In this document: positions 1 through 9,193 of the stretch, piece by piece
Position numbering within the stretch: position 1 is the first letter of the stretch
How the letters are laid out: each line of letters opens with the position of its first letter
From: Bordetella parapertussis
GTDB lineage: Bacteria; Acidobacteriota; Terriglobia; Bryobacterales; Bryobacteraceae
Assembly (NCBI GenBank): GCA_943328975.2
Contig: CALQCC020000017.1
Coordinates: forward strand, 1-64,000
Reading direction: 5' to 3'
Length of the DNA: 64,000 nt
Translations under genes and position numbers: made by a program
The notes under the pieces: generated by a model
What the model saw: the letters and a program-made list of their open reading frames with translations, nothing else
Told to the model about the DNA's origin: nothing
Database searches by the model: none

Positions 1-902
1 AAGCTATTGACAAGAAGTTCACGCTGCCGCACAGCGCCGTTGCCTTCCAGGTTGGCCGGACGCGTTTCGAGGCGCGCCACATGCGGCTGCTTCAACTGCA
101 ATTCGGCCGCGTCTTCGATCGTGACGATGCGCTCTTTGTTGTTGATGAAAATGGATAATGCGTTCAGCAGCGTAGTTTTACCGGAACCGGTACCGCCCAT
201 GATGATGATGTTCATGCGCGCCTTGACGGCCGCTTCGAGCAGTTCCATCATGCCCGGGGACATAGCCCGCTTTTCCACCAGATCGGCCGGCATCAATTTG
301 TCCTGCGAAAAACGACGAATCGAGAGCAGGGGCCCATCCACCGCAAGCGGAGGGATGATGGCGTTGACGCGCGAACCGTCCAGCAAGCGCGCGTCCACCA
401 TGGGCGTCGATTCATCGATACGACGGCCCACTTGGCTCACGATTTTGTCAATGATGCGCAGCAGATGTTGATCGTCGCGAAAGGTAACACTGGTGATCTC
501 CAGCAAGCCGCGCCGTTCCACGTAAACCTGTTTGTGCCCGTTGACCAAGATGTCCGAAATGGTCGGATCCTGCAGCAATGGCTCGAGCGGTCCGAGGCCG
601 AAGACTTCATCGAGAACTTCGTCGCTGATCTGTTGCTTTTCGAGCGAACTGAGCAATGTCGGCTCAGAATCGATCAATTGGATAACGGCCTGGCGGACTT
701 CCGCCCGCACGCGTTGGTTGTCGATCGTCGCGAGAGCTTCCAGGTTGATTTTGTCCACCAGCTTGCGATGGAGCGTGAACTTCAGTTCCTGGTATTCGGG
801 CTTGAGGCTGGCCTTCTGCCGGCCCGCGTTCTTGAGCAGTCTCTGTTCCCACGAGACCTGCTGCGTGTTCTTGTTGGCACCGTTCTCAACTGAAGAAAAC
901 AT
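1..902 (-). CDS. cpaF: Tad/Flp pilus assembly ATPase CpaF (TadA), 3' part beyond window
   Basis: This is the N-terminal 300 residues of a type II/IV secretion ATPase; the gene runs off the window at base 1. The ATG at 902 opens a frame with a helical N-terminal domain, the stretch [10 protein letters not shown] near residue 101, and a Walker A motif GGTGSGKTT at about 236-244. After it comes [10 protein letters not shown], as in CpaF/TadA. CpaF powers assembly of Flp pili at the inner membrane. It follows cpaE by 16 bases and is the last gene of this minus-strand operon inside the window. TadB, TadC and the pilin are not seen and would lie beyond base 1. Family assignment is secure. The C-terminal part cannot be judged. 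Confidence 0.93.
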   Translation of the reverse strand, partial: MFSSVENGANKNTQQVSWEQRLLKNAGRQKASLKPEYQELKFTLHRKLVDKINLEALATIDNQRVRAEVRQAVIQLIDSEPTLLSSLEKQQISDEVLDEVFGLGPLEPLLQDPTISDILVNGHKQVYVERRGLLEITSVTFRDDQHLLRIIDKIVSQVGRRIDESTPMVDARLLDGSRVNAIIPPLAVDGPLLSIRRFSQDKLMPADLVEKRAMSPGMMELLEAAVKARMNIIIMGGTGSGKTTLLNALSIFINNKERIVTIEDAAELQLKQPHVARLETRPANLEGNGAVRQRELLVNS

Positions 903-918
903 GTTCTCTCTCTATCCT

Positions 919-2154
919 TCAAGCCTGCGACAAGACCGGCCGCGCTTCGCGCGCGGTACGTACTGCGTTTCCTTGTTTGATCGGCGCGCTGGGGGACGTG
1001 GTTTCCGCGCCCATGGCCGTACAGAGATTGCGAGCGATCGTTTCGATCGACTTCCCCAAATCACAATCGTTTCCCAACGGCTGTCCAAGCGTGACCACTC
1101 GATGCAGAGCAAAATAGTCGTTCGGCAGCCGCGCATGGACGTGCGATCCAAACAGCTTCTCCATGTCCGCCAGCGACATTTCTTCGTGCCGGTCGACGCG
1201 GTTCACCACTACGTTGAAGCGGTCTTTGGGGAAGCCCAACTGGTCGATCAACACCATCGCCTTGCGGGTCAAATGGAGACTGGGCAACTCGGCTGTCGAA
1301 ATCACGAACGCGCGGTCACATTCGGCAATCGCCATCAGACTGGTCTGGCTGAATACGGTAGGCAGATCGAGAATCACCCAGTCGTAGACAGTGCGCGCTT
1401 GTTCGGCCAGCGCTTTCAACCGCGACGGATCGAGCGCATCCGCATACGGCATGGCCGGAGCCGGAATAATGTCCACTCCACCATGGTTTACGGTGAGTGA
1501 ATCCCAGAGCGTCTTATCCAACCGCTCCACATGCTGCAGCGCGTCCACCAGCGAGTAGGTGTGTGCCAACTTCAAGTAGAACCCGATCGTTCCGCCGGTC
1601 AGATCGCAGTCCGCCAGGAGAACTCGCTTGCCGGTCAAACGCTGTAATGCGAACGCGGTCTGCGTGGCCATGGTGGAGGCTCCGGAACCAGGCTTGGCGC
1701 TGGCAAATGCGATGACGCGACCGCTATGGTGCTGGCCTGAGCCGTCCGGAACAATCAACCGCCGCAAACGTGCGACCGCTTCTCTCTGCGTCGCGAGTTC
1801 AAACGGAGCATAGAGGAACTCTACGGCTCCGGCGCGCAGCGACTGCAAAATCGCCTGCGAATCGTTGGCGGTATGCAGCCCCACTACGTGCACGGGCGGA
1901 TTGAATGCCCCAATACTTTTGATGAGTTCCAGCGCGGCTCCCAAGTCCGACGCCAGATCCAGAAGGATCACGTTCGGCTTCAGTTGACGAATCCGCATCT
2001 CCAATGTCTGAGCCGGCGGGTACGTTTTCAAATCGGCCAAGATCTGAAACGCGCGCGACTGTGGAAGCGTTGCGAGCAACTGCTGCACCAATCCGCGATC
2101 CGGTGCAATCAAAAGCGCCGTGATCTCCGATTCGTGGCCTAAACTTCCGTTCAT
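919..2154 (-). CDS. cpaE: Pilus assembly protein CpaE/TadZ (MinD/ParA-like ATPase)
   Basis: The 411-residue protein has an N-terminal receiver-like region (ALLIAPDRGLVQQLL, then a hydrophobic strand ending in LDLASD) and a C-terminal P-loop ATPase domain. The domain starts GRVIAFASAKPGSGAST near residue 145 and carries a deviant Walker A. The later stretch DWVILDLPTVFSQTSL fits the switch region. CpaE/TadZ proteins localise the Tad machine, usually at a pole. The gene lies between cpaC and cpaF on the same strand with short gaps. The N-terminal region has no clear phosphorylation site, as usual in this family. Confidence 0.9.
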   Translation of the reverse strand: MNGSLGHESEITALLIAPDRGLVQQLLATLPQSRAFQILADLKTYPPAQTLEMRIRQLKPNVILLDLASDLGAALELIKSIGAFNPPVHVVGLHTANDSQAILQSLRAGAVEFLYAPFELATQREAVARLRRLIVPDGSGQHHSGRVIAFASAKPGSGASTMATQTAFALQRLTGKRVLLADCDLTGGTIGFYLKLAHTYSLVDALQHVERLDKTLWDSLTVNHGGVDIIPAPAMPYADALDPSRLKALAEQARTVYDWVILDLPTVFSQTSLMAIAECDRAFVISTAELPSLHLTRKAMVLIDQLGFPKDRFNVVVNRVDRHEEMSLADMEKLFGSHVHARLPNDYFALHRVVTLGQPLGNDCDLGKSIETIARNLCTAMGAETTSPSAPIKQGNAVRTAREARPVLSQA

Positions 2155-2201
2155 TCCTTCTCCTAGCCGCCTTACCTGTTTCTGCTCTCTGAACCTGGAA
2201 C

Positions 2202-3512
2202 CTACTTGTTCTTCTTGGATCCGTTGCCCTTGGGTTGCATTTCTTCCAGCGTGAGACGCTTCAGGAATTCGTTGGGGAAGACAACTTCGGGTTTGGGATC
2301 GTTGGGCCCCAAGGGCATGGTGATCTCCGGGGTCACCAGCATAACCAGTTCCTTGAGATCCTTACTTTCCGACTTGTTCTTGAAGAGATTGCCGATTATT
2401 GGAATGCTGCTAACACCAGGAATCTTGTTGAAGATCTCGCGCTCGCGGTTGTCGAGCAACCCCGAGACCACGAATGTCTCGCCTTCGGCCAGTTCTACAT
2501 TGGTTTCCGTCCGGCGTGTGGAAAGGCCCGGAATAATGAAGTTATTCAGGGTGGTAGCGTTGGTGTAATCCAGCGCCGAGACTTCCTGGAACAGAGCCAA
2601 CTTGATCGTCTTGTTGGCCGTGATCTGGGGTGTATAGCGCAACTTGATGCCGAATTCGCGATACAGAATCGTGATGCCCTGGGAGCCAGTGCCACCTTGG
2701 AGCACCGGTACCGGCACTTCGCCACCAACCAGGAAGTTGCCTTCCTTGCCATCGGTGGTCACCAAAGTCGGCTCGGCCAAAATCTGCAGGATGTTGCGAT
2801 TCTGTAACGCCTTGACCGCCACCGAAAGGTTTAGGTTCTGGAACGCGCCCGCCAAGTTCGGCCCATTCAAGGCCCCCGCACTCAGGGCTCCAAGGAAATT
2901 GAACGCGCCGGTGGACTGGAAGTTAATACCGTAGTCCTGAGCCTTCAAGCGATCCAACTCGGCGAACTTCACGTGCAGCAATACCTGTTGGGAGATCTTT
3001 TCCGGACTCAGGCGGAGATTGTTGACCACGGTTTTAGCGGTCACACCGGCCAACGCAGCGGCGCGGTCGGCGACTTCCTTAGTTGAGACCATTCCGTTGA
3101 GCGAAATCGATTCGCCCGACGTACGAATATCGATCGTTTCACCTGGGAACGTGTCGCGCAGAATCCGTTTGAGCGCGTCGGTGTTGAGTTCCACCGTCAC
3201 GTTATAGAACATGCGCTGATTGTTGCTGCTCCACACGACCATCGTGGCCGAGCCGAGCCCCTTGGCATTCAATAAGATCTCGCGCGTGGTGACCGGACTG
3301 GCGTCGAGAATCGCGGGATCGGTCGTCGAGATTTGGCGGATGTCTTCCGGATAGTCGATGACCACGCTCTTACCCACCGTCAGGCGCAGTTCCTCGGCGC
3401 TCTGCGCTGTCGCAGCTCCTGGCATTAACAAAGCAACAGCCGTGATCCACAGCGCCGCTACACCGGCGGGCCGATGTGTATTCTTCGCGACTTCCAATAA
3501 AGTGAACTTCAT
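2202..3512 (-). CDS. cpaC: Tad pilus outer-membrane secretin CpaC (RcpA)
   Basis: The 436-residue precursor starts with a signal peptide that ends near AATAQS. An N-terminal pilus/secretin N0-like domain follows (VGKSVVIDYPEDIRQIS), then a BON-like segment (INLNGMV-type strand near residue 115). The secretin core carries VLLHVKFAELDRLKAQDYG, GGEVPVPVLQGG and VVSGLLDNRERE. This is the ring through which the Flp pilus leaves the cell. The tail is charged (QPKGNGSKKNK). It sits between cpaB and cpaE in the operon, with about 50 bases on each side. Confidence 0.93.
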   Translation of the reverse strand: MKFTLLEVAKNTHRPAGVAALWITAVALLMPGAATAQSAEELRLTVGKSVVIDYPEDIRQISTTDPAILDASPVTTREILLNAKGLGSATMVVWSSNNQRMFYNVTVELNTDALKRILRDTFPGETIDIRTSGESISLNGMVSTKEVADRAAALAGVTAKTVVNNLRLSPEKISQQVLLHVKFAELDRLKAQDYGINFQSTGAFNFLGALSAGALNGPNLAGAFQNLNLSVAVKALQNRNILQILAEPTLVTTDGKEGNFLVGGEVPVPVLQGGTGSQGITILYREFGIKLRYTPQITANKTIKLALFQEVSALDYTNATTLNNFIIPGLSTRRTETNVELAEGETFVVSGLLDNREREIFNKIPGVSSIPIIGNLFKNKSESKDLKELVMLVTPEITMPLGPNDPKPEVVFPNEFLKRLTLEEMQPKGNGSKKNK

Positions 3513-3562
3513 GATCCATTCCTTAACCTTCCCTGGTTATGAAGCTTGGTGATGTCCGGTTC

Positions 3563-4468
3563 CTACTGATTCGGCGACTTGCCAACCACTTCCACGCTAC
3601 GTTGCGTTCCGCGGATCACTACGATCTCGGGCGGCGCAGCCGGGGGAGGAGGAGGAGCCACTGGAGCAGCCACTACAGAAGTCTCGACCGGGGCCGCACG
3701 GGGAGCCCGGGGCCGAGGCGCGGGGGCCGGTTCGGCGGTCACCTTGGCACGCTTACGCGCACCGTACAATTCGTCCGTAAAACTTCCCGTCGTGTCCGCG
3801 ACTTCCTGATCGCTCGAATTTCGCAGGACCAACTGGATGCGGCCTTCGCTGTTCGCCAGTGTCAGCGTCTCGGCTTCCGCCGGAGTCGCCATCAGCGTAA
3901 CCGTCGGCGTCGGCATAGCGTTCCCGCGTGAATCGGCCTGTAGTTCCTTACCCGCCGACAGAACCAACATGTTCTGCAGCACGGTGTTGGTCATGCTGGC
4001 AGTGCCCGAAGGCGGCGTACCGGTCACCAAAACGTCGACGTGCATGCCGGGCAATACGAAACCCGCCACACCCGCGACGTCGTTGACGCGCACCGTCACT
4101 GCTCGCATACCCATGGGAATCGTCGGAGCCAGGCCCAGACCGCTACCCTTTGCCGCCAAACGACCATCCAAGATCGGCTCGTCGAGAAGAATGTTCGAGA
4201 TCACCGGGCGATCCAGCACTTCCTCCACCTTCGTGAAGGCTCCCTTGGGAAGCGCGGTGGCAGGCATTTTCACCAACTTGATGTCCGGTCCCTTGACCAT
4301 GACTCCCACGCCCAACGGACGCGCGGCCACGACCACATCCACTTCGTCCGATACCACGGGTGCATCGGCGTTGCTGCTGGAACGGGCCGTCATTTGGTAA
4401 AACACGCTTGAGACCACCAGCGCAAATACCAGGCTTACGCCCAGTACAGTGAGAAATCTGCGATCCAT
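3563..4468 (-). CDS. cpaB: Flp pilus assembly protein CpaB (RcpC), SAF domain
   Basis: The 301-residue protein has one N-terminal membrane segment (residues about 5-25). A SAF-type domain follows (ARPLGVGVMVKGPDIKLVKM, RPVISNILLDEPIL), then the RcpC/CpaB domain with VTVRVNDVAGVAGFVLPGM and VDVLVTG. The family supports secretin assembly in the periplasm. The C-terminal 70 residues are unusually rich in proline and alanine (a run of PAPAPRPRAPRAAP and a PPPPPAAPP stretch) and probably form a flexible periplasmic linker. Operon neighbours are cpaA upstream and cpaC downstream. Confidence 0.9.
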   Translation of the reverse strand: MDRRFLTVLGVSLVFALVVSSVFYQMTARSSSNADAPVVSDEVDVVVAARPLGVGVMVKGPDIKLVKMPATALPKGAFTKVEEVLDRPVISNILLDEPILDGRLAAKGSGLGLAPTIPMGMRAVTVRVNDVAGVAGFVLPGMHVDVLVTGTPPSGTASMTNTVLQNMLVLSAGKELQADSRGNAMPTPTVTLMATPAEAETLTLANSEGRIQLVLRNSSDQEVADTTGSFTDELYGARKRAKVTAEPAPAPRPRAPRAAPVETSVVAAPVAPPPPPAAPPEIVVIRGTQRSVEVVGKSPNQ

Positions 4469-4515
4469 AATTCTTCTCCTCTAAAACCTACTGCCTGCTC
4501 TTCCGCGAGACCCGG

Positions 4516-4998
4516 CTAACCCTTCGGAACCAACGACAACAACACGCCCAGCGCGATGGCGGGCGCATACGGAATGGACGCGGCTTTTAACTTCTGCTCC
4601 GGCGTCAACCCCGTTTCCGGAACGGGCTTGCGGATCAGGTCCCGCATTGCACGAAATCCCAGGACTCCCAACGCCAATAAGCCGCCTACTCCGGCGATCC
4701 ACAACGCTGCTTCCACTAAACGGCCGGCTCCCAGCAACGCTCCGAAACCAGTCATCAGTTTCACGTCGCCTCCGCCCATGCCGCCCAGCAGGTAAAAAAT
4801 CAAAAACGTCGCGAATCCAGCGACGGCTCCGCCCAAGCCATACGCCAGACCGGTCCAGCCGTATTGGCCAGCCTGCCACCCCAATCCGCCAGCCAGTGCA
4901 GCCACGCAAATCCAATTGGAAATCTGCCGGCGAGCCAGATCGTCAATCACCGCCGCCAGTCCTACCAGAACTGCGATCCACACTTGCGCGTTCATCAT
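4516..4998 (-). CDS. cpaA: Prepilin peptidase CpaA (TadV)
   Basis: The protein is a 160-residue polytopic aspartyl peptidase of the short TadV type, without the N-terminal methylase domain of PilD. The two expected aspartate motifs are present: DDLARRQISN near residue 19 and GGMGGGDVKLMTGFGA near residue 72. It would cleave Flp prepilin leaders at the inner membrane. The ATG overlaps the stop of the upstream small ORF as ATGA, which points to coupled translation. Confidence 0.9.
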   Translation of the reverse strand: MMNAQVWIAVLVGLAAVIDDLARRQISNWICVAALAGGLGWQAGQYGWTGLAYGLGGAVAGFATFLIFYLLGGMGGGDVKLMTGFGALLGAGRLVEAALWIAGVGGLLALGVLGFRAMRDLIRKPVPETGLTPEQKLKAASIPYAPAIALGVLLSLVPKG

Positions 4999-5369
4999 CC
5001 TTGCCTCGCGGGTGCCGTGGTGTTGCGGCGAAAGCTACCGGAGACAACCGGCACCTCTACCGGCTTCTTCTTGCGTTTGATCCGCCCATCGCCCATCGGC
5101 CCGTTCATCAGCAACGGGGCCAAGAAACCAGCTTGCAGCGCGAACTCCGCCAGCGCCTTGCCGGACGGCAAACACCAACTCATCGGGTCCATCCATTCCA
5201 CCGGCAAAGGTGAAAGGCCACGTCCCGTGGTCGACGAACCTTGCTTCGTGCCGCCAAGACGAGTTTCGCTTGGTAAGCCCGACCCTCCATCGTGCGACTT
5301 CATTCCGTTAGCTCCCACTTGTATGATTCGGTCGGGTCCGTGCTTTTCATTAGCCTGAACCGCAAACAC
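4995..5369 (-). CDS. Small protein of unknown function in Tad operon
   Basis: This 124-codon frame fills the space between the GT-C-like membrane protein and cpaA, and its TGA overlaps the cpaA ATG by four bases. The product has no recognised domain: a polar, glycine-rich N-terminus, a central LAEFALQAGFLAPLLMNGP hydrophobic stretch, and a basic tail (RIKRKKKP). The true start may be an internal Met. Position and ATGA coupling support a real gene. Composition is low-complexity, so the call is tentative. Confidence 0.45.
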   Translation of the reverse strand: MFAVQANEKHGPDRIIQVGANGMKSHDGGSGLPSETRLGGTKQGSSTTGRGLSPLPVEWMDPMSWCLPSGKALAEFALQAGFLAPLLMNGPMGDGRIKRKKKPVEVPVVSGSFRRNTTAPARQG

Positions 5370-5380
5370 GCTCTGTTTCC

Positions 5381-6988
5381 TTAGAACCTTGGTTCGTTAG
5401 GTGTATTCCCCGCCACTGGTACCGTCACCCGGTCGCGGACTAAGAGGATCTGCTTACCGTCATCCCCCAAAACGCGCCAACCCGGCTCCTGTTTCAGCAA
5501 CTCCGACAGCGCATTACTCCCCGGAATCAGCGCCAAATCGAAATCGTACTTCTTCATCCATTCGCGCCAGCGCCAATGCCCGTTCATCACTTGGATGTAT
5601 TGGTTTCCGATGGTTTCCCCATAGAAATCGCTGCGGCCATCCACAAAAACTTTCTGCGCTGGATTTTTGTAGATAAGATAGTCGCCCCACTGATCGGTGG
5701 TCAGGACGCGTGAACGAGCGATCAACGCGGCGTTATCGCGCACCATCTTTACCGGAAACAATTGCGTCGGGAAATCCTGCGGCCACTTGATCGGAGAGCC
5801 GATCGCCATCAACCCGACCGCAACAGCCCACGGCAGAATACTGGTCCGCCGGAACCCGGCCAACGCGTCCGCGGCCATCGCGTTCAAGATTCCCACCAGC
5901 GAGCTTTTTTTCTCGTTCGCTGTCCATGCGGTCCACCAACCGGCCAATTCGGTGGCGATGATGGGCGCGCACACCGCGACAAACACGGGCACGTGTCGCA
6001 CACTACCCAGAGCCATGTGCGCCCAGAAGCCGATCCACAAGCCTTCCACCACATGTTTGCGGCGGAACAAGGCACCCGCCACGATCAAGCCCGCCAGCAT
6101 GAGAACTTCAAACTGCAGCATGCTTTCGGTGCGGAACTTCGGGGACTGGAATTCCTCAATCACCTTCTTGATCCAAGTGGATTGCAGGTATTCGCCGACA
6201 TGCAGATGCAGATTCCAACCGTAAGGATTCACCAGCGACGCCAGCGCGCAGGCGATGGTCAACTTCGCATACCGCATGGCATCGCGAATGGTGCGACCAC
6301 TACCCAGCCATACTTCCACAGCGGTGCCCACGGCCGTCAAACCCAGCACTGCGATCAACGCCAGGAATCCGCCATGCAGATTAGTCCAGACCGCGGTGAT
6401 CGGCACCAGCAGCCAAATGCGCCGCGACGACCGATCGCGATCCGCCTCAATCATCCATACCGAAATCGACAACAGCAATAACGTGAACACATGTGGCCGG
6501 GCCAAAAAGTGGATAGACGAGGCGCCCACACCCAGCAAGGCGACCAGCATCGCGATAAACAGATTCGAACCGCGCCATACCATGCGCCGGACCAAGGTAG
6601 TTGCGAATAGGGAAATCGTCAACGCAGCCAACAACACCACGCCCTTGAGCCCAGCGATGCGATGCAGGCCACCGTCGATGACATCCGACAACCATTCCCA
6701 CGCAAACCACGGTGCGCCCGCTTTCGAGAAGGAATAAAGATCCTGCGTCGGAACCTTGGCGTGGTCCAAAATGTATTCGCCGGTGCGGATGTGCCAGCCG
6801 ACGTCGGCATCCGCCAGCAAGCCGGACCAACCCATGCCGCCGCCGCTGACGAACAGCCAGATTAGGATGGCCAGGAAGAAAAGATCCGAAAGCGAAGGAA
6901 TCAAAATCCGAGCCCAGCGATTCTCCAGCACCGATGCGATGCTACGAGTGGACAATTTTGGAGTGATTAGAGGGTGCGTGGGCGTCAT
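5381..6988 (-). CDS. Polytopic membrane protein, GT-C glycosyltransferase-like
   Basis: The 535-residue protein has about ten hydrophobic segments and the features of large GT-C-type membrane proteins. An early periplasmic loop holds ADADVGWHIRTGEYILDHAK and FAWEWLSDV, and the soluble C-terminal tail contains VFVDGRSDFYG and a RVLGDDGKQILLVRD end. Similar proteins in acidobacteria are annotated only as conserved membrane proteins. It heads the minus-strand pilus operon 11 bases before the small unknown gene, so it could modify pilin or surface glycans. That role is inference from position. Confidence 0.8.
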   Translation of the reverse strand: MTPTHPLITPKLSTRSIASVLENRWARILIPSLSDLFFLAILIWLFVSGGGMGWSGLLADADVGWHIRTGEYILDHAKVPTQDLYSFSKAGAPWFAWEWLSDVIDGGLHRIAGLKGVVLLAALTISLFATTLVRRMVWRGSNLFIAMLVALLGVGASSIHFLARPHVFTLLLLSISVWMIEADRDRSSRRIWLLVPITAVWTNLHGGFLALIAVLGLTAVGTAVEVWLGSGRTIRDAMRYAKLTIACALASLVNPYGWNLHLHVGEYLQSTWIKKVIEEFQSPKFRTESMLQFEVLMLAGLIVAGALFRRKHVVEGLWIGFWAHMALGSVRHVPVFVAVCAPIIATELAGWWTAWTANEKKSSLVGILNAMAADALAGFRRTSILPWAVAVGLMAIGSPIKWPQDFPTQLFPVKMVRDNAALIARSRVLTTDQWGDYLIYKNPAQKVFVDGRSDFYGETIGNQYIQVMNGHWRWREWMKKYDFDLALIPGSNALSELLKQEPGWRVLGDDGKQILLVRDRVTVPVAGNTPNEPRF

Positions 6989-7090
6989 GGGATTCTTTCG
7001 ATCTCATGCTTACCATCGGCCAGAAAGACCAAGACATACAGTCCCGGCGCACTATAAGGTTGGGCCCCGGCCCGGTCGATCCCTAAAGCA

Positions 7091-8200
7091 GTGATCCCTC
7101 AAACTTCCGGCAACTCGCCTCCGGGCGCGCGGTGGCTTCCGGCGCTGGACGGTTGGCGAGCGGTCGCCATCTCGCTGGTCTTGTGGCACCATGCCACGAT
7201 GTCGGTCTACCAGAACGAACCGGCCTACTGGAGCGGTAGCGTTTCTCAGTTGGGATCCTTCGGCGTTGACATTTTTTTCGCCCTCAGCGGCTTGCTCATT
7301 ACTACCCTATTGCTCCGCGAGTCTCAGGCCGGTCCGATCAGCCTGCGAAACTTCTACACTCGGCGAGCGTTCCGCATTCTCCCGCCGCTATTTGTTTATT
7401 TAGCTGTGGCTGTAGCCCTACGCCGCATTCATCCTGGATGGGAGTTGCTCAGTTCGGTGTTGCTGTTCCGTAACTACTTGCCGACTGAGCTCGGGGGGCA
7501 TGCCAGCGGGCATTTGTGGTCGCTATCGATCGAGGAACATTTCTACCTTTTGTGGCCGGCTCTATTGACGTTCGTCGCAATTCGCAAAGGCCCTCGCTTC
7601 GTCGCCTATCTGGCCATTGGGGCCGGGCTGTGGCGGATCGCCGATGTGGAAAATCACATCACAACGAACCTATTTGGGGATCTTCCACCTCACTTCAGGA
7701 CAGATCTTCGACTGGACGCGCTGCTGTGGGGCTGCTTCGCGGCCTTTCTACTACACGACACAGCGACAAAAGAGTGGCTGCGAGAACGTGCAGGCAAGGC
7801 TTGGTTCGCCGGCCTGGCCACGGCCGCGCTCGCTTGCATCATTCTCTATTCGTATCTGGCCGGACTGTGGCTGCCGATGCTGCTGCCCATGCTGCTGGTG
7901 CTTACACTGCTGCATCCAGATTGGGCGGTCAGCCGCTTCCTGGATCTTGCCCCGGTGCGCTTTGTGGGACGGATCTCTTACAGCCTGTACCTATGGCAAC
8001 AGCTATTTCTAGTTCCAGGATGGATGCCAGGTGGTTCCGCCGCGACTCAGTTCCCTTTGAATCTTGGGCTGAGTTTCGGAGCAGCAGTGTTGAGCTACTT
8101 CATCGTGGAACAGCCCTGCATCGCGTTGGGCCGCAGGCTGACCCAGCGCTTAGGACGCGGCTTCAAAGCGACTGACGGTTTCGGCGTGCTCCACACCTAA
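7091..8200 (+). CDS. Acyltransferase 3 family protein (OafA/YrhL-like)
   Basis: This is a 369-residue integral membrane acyltransferase with a GTG start. The family signature is at the N-terminus: RWLPALDGWRAVAISLVLWHH, followed by FGVDIFFALSGLLITTLLL and the RAFRILPPLFVYL loop. HLWSLSIEEHFYLLWP near residue 140 is another conserved block. Such proteins O-acylate lipopolysaccharide, peptidoglycan or exported sugars. The 3' end overlaps the convergent response-regulator gene by 51 bases. The gene diverges from the pilus operon across a 102-base gap. Confidence 0.9.
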   Translation: MIPQTSGNSPPGARWLPALDGWRAVAISLVLWHHATMSVYQNEPAYWSGSVSQLGSFGVDIFFALSGLLITTLLLRESQAGPISLRNFYTRRAFRILPPLFVYLAVAVALRRIHPGWELLSSVLLFRNYLPTELGGHASGHLWSLSIEEHFYLLWPALLTFVAIRKGPRFVAYLAIGAGLWRIADVENHITTNLFGDLPPHFRTDLRLDALLWGCFAAFLLHDTATKEWLRERAGKAWFAGLATAALACIILYSYLAGLWLPMLLPMLLVLTLLHPDWAVSRFLDLAPVRFVGRISYSLYLWQQLFLVPGWMPGGSAATQFPLNLGLSFGAAVLSYFIVEQPCIALGRRLTQRLGRGFKATDGFGVLHT

Positions 8201-8809
8201 CAGTTTGCGCCCGTGCATGGCGAGTTCGAAGCGATCCTTCACGCCGGTCTTCTCGAAGATGTGCATGAGGTGGACCTTCACCGTGCCCGCAGTGATGGAC
8301 AGCGTGCCTGCGATTTCTTTGTTCTTCATGCCCACGCAGATCTGCTTCACGATCTCGCGTTCGCGCGGAGTGAGGCGCGGTGCCGCTCGGCGCTCGAACC
8401 CGGGCAAGGTTTGCTCCACCGAGCCCTCGATCCAAATATTGCCCTGCCCTACCGATCGCAAACATTCCAGGATCGAACCGACAGGCAGCGTCTTCTTCAA
8501 CACTCCACGGGCTCCGATCTGCAGCGCGCGGAAACAATCGATCTCCGCCAGATCGTTCACCCACAGAACAGGCTGGCACTTGGGCCAAGTGCTCTTCACG
8601 TCTGAGATAAACTGAAACACCATCTTCAGGCCGGAGGAATGATCCACCAGCATGATGTCCGGCCGCATCTCGCGGACCGCGCCCAATGATTCCGTCAAAC
8701 TGCTGGATGCGCCCAGGTATTCGAATTCGTCCGTCGGCGCCAATACTTTTTCCAATCCCTCGAGTACGATGGGCTGTGATTCACATGCAAAAACGGTGAG
8801 TGTGCTCAA
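8150..8809 (-). CDS. LuxR/NarL-family response regulator with atypical receiver
   Basis: The 219-residue protein has an N-terminal receiver and a C-terminal LuxR helix-turn-helix (LTPREREIVKQICVGMKNKEIAGTL, then TAGTVKVHLMHIFEKTGV). The phospho-acceptor Asp is present at residue 56 (IMLVDHSSG). The usual acidic pair near residue 10 is Glu-Ser (ACESQP) instead of Asp-Asp/Glu-Asp, so Mg2+ binding and phosphorylation may be altered. No partner kinase gene is adjacent. It overlaps the acyltransferase gene tail to tail. Confidence 0.88.
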   Translation of the reverse strand: MSTLTVFACESQPIVLEGLEKVLAPTDEFEYLGASSSLTESLGAVREMRPDIMLVDHSSGLKMVFQFISDVKSTWPKCQPVLWVNDLAEIDCFRALQIGARGVLKKTLPVGSILECLRSVGQGNIWIEGSVEQTLPGFERRAAPRLTPREREIVKQICVGMKNKEIAGTLSITAGTVKVHLMHIFEKTGVKDRFELAMHGRKLLGVEHAETVSRFEAAS

Positions 8810-8923
8810 GGTCTAGTTGTCCCCTAAGACCACTCAATCGTCGTCGCCACTCTACAGATGTAGGTACTAAGTGCCGATTGCCGGGCCCTACTTAGCTCTG
8901 GAGTCCTATCAGGCGCACACTAG

Positions 8924-9163
8924 CTAAAACAGAATACGCATCGCGATCAGCACCAGCATGGACCCCACGATCGACCAGAACCAGCCTGCGTTGGCGTTTT
9001 GTTGGACTCTCCCGGTAGCGTGGCCGATCGAGTTGCCCACAAAAGCCCCCACAATGCCGACCAGCATCGTCATGATCAACCCAATGTTGTCACTGCCGGG
9101 CAACAGCAGGCGGGCAATGTATCCAGTCACGATACCGACGAGTGCGGAATAGATCCAGCTCAT
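8924..9163 (-). CDS. GlsB/YeaQ/YmgE family small membrane protein
   Basis: The 79-residue protein has three hydrophobic stretches and the glycine-rich pattern of the transglycosylase-associated/GlsB family: IVTGYIARLLLPG, then MLVGIVGAFVGNSIG and a final VGSMLVLIAMRILF. Members are stress-induced inner-membrane proteins of unclear biochemical role. It is a single gene, 30 bases upstream of the 3' end of the MFS gene on the same strand. Confidence 0.85.
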   Translation of the reverse strand: MSWIYSALVGIVTGYIARLLLPGSDNIGLIMTMLVGIVGAFVGNSIGHATGRVQQNANAGWFWSIVGSMLVLIAMRILF

Positions 9164-9193
9164 AGCCGGAAGTATACAGGAACGACGCGTTGA

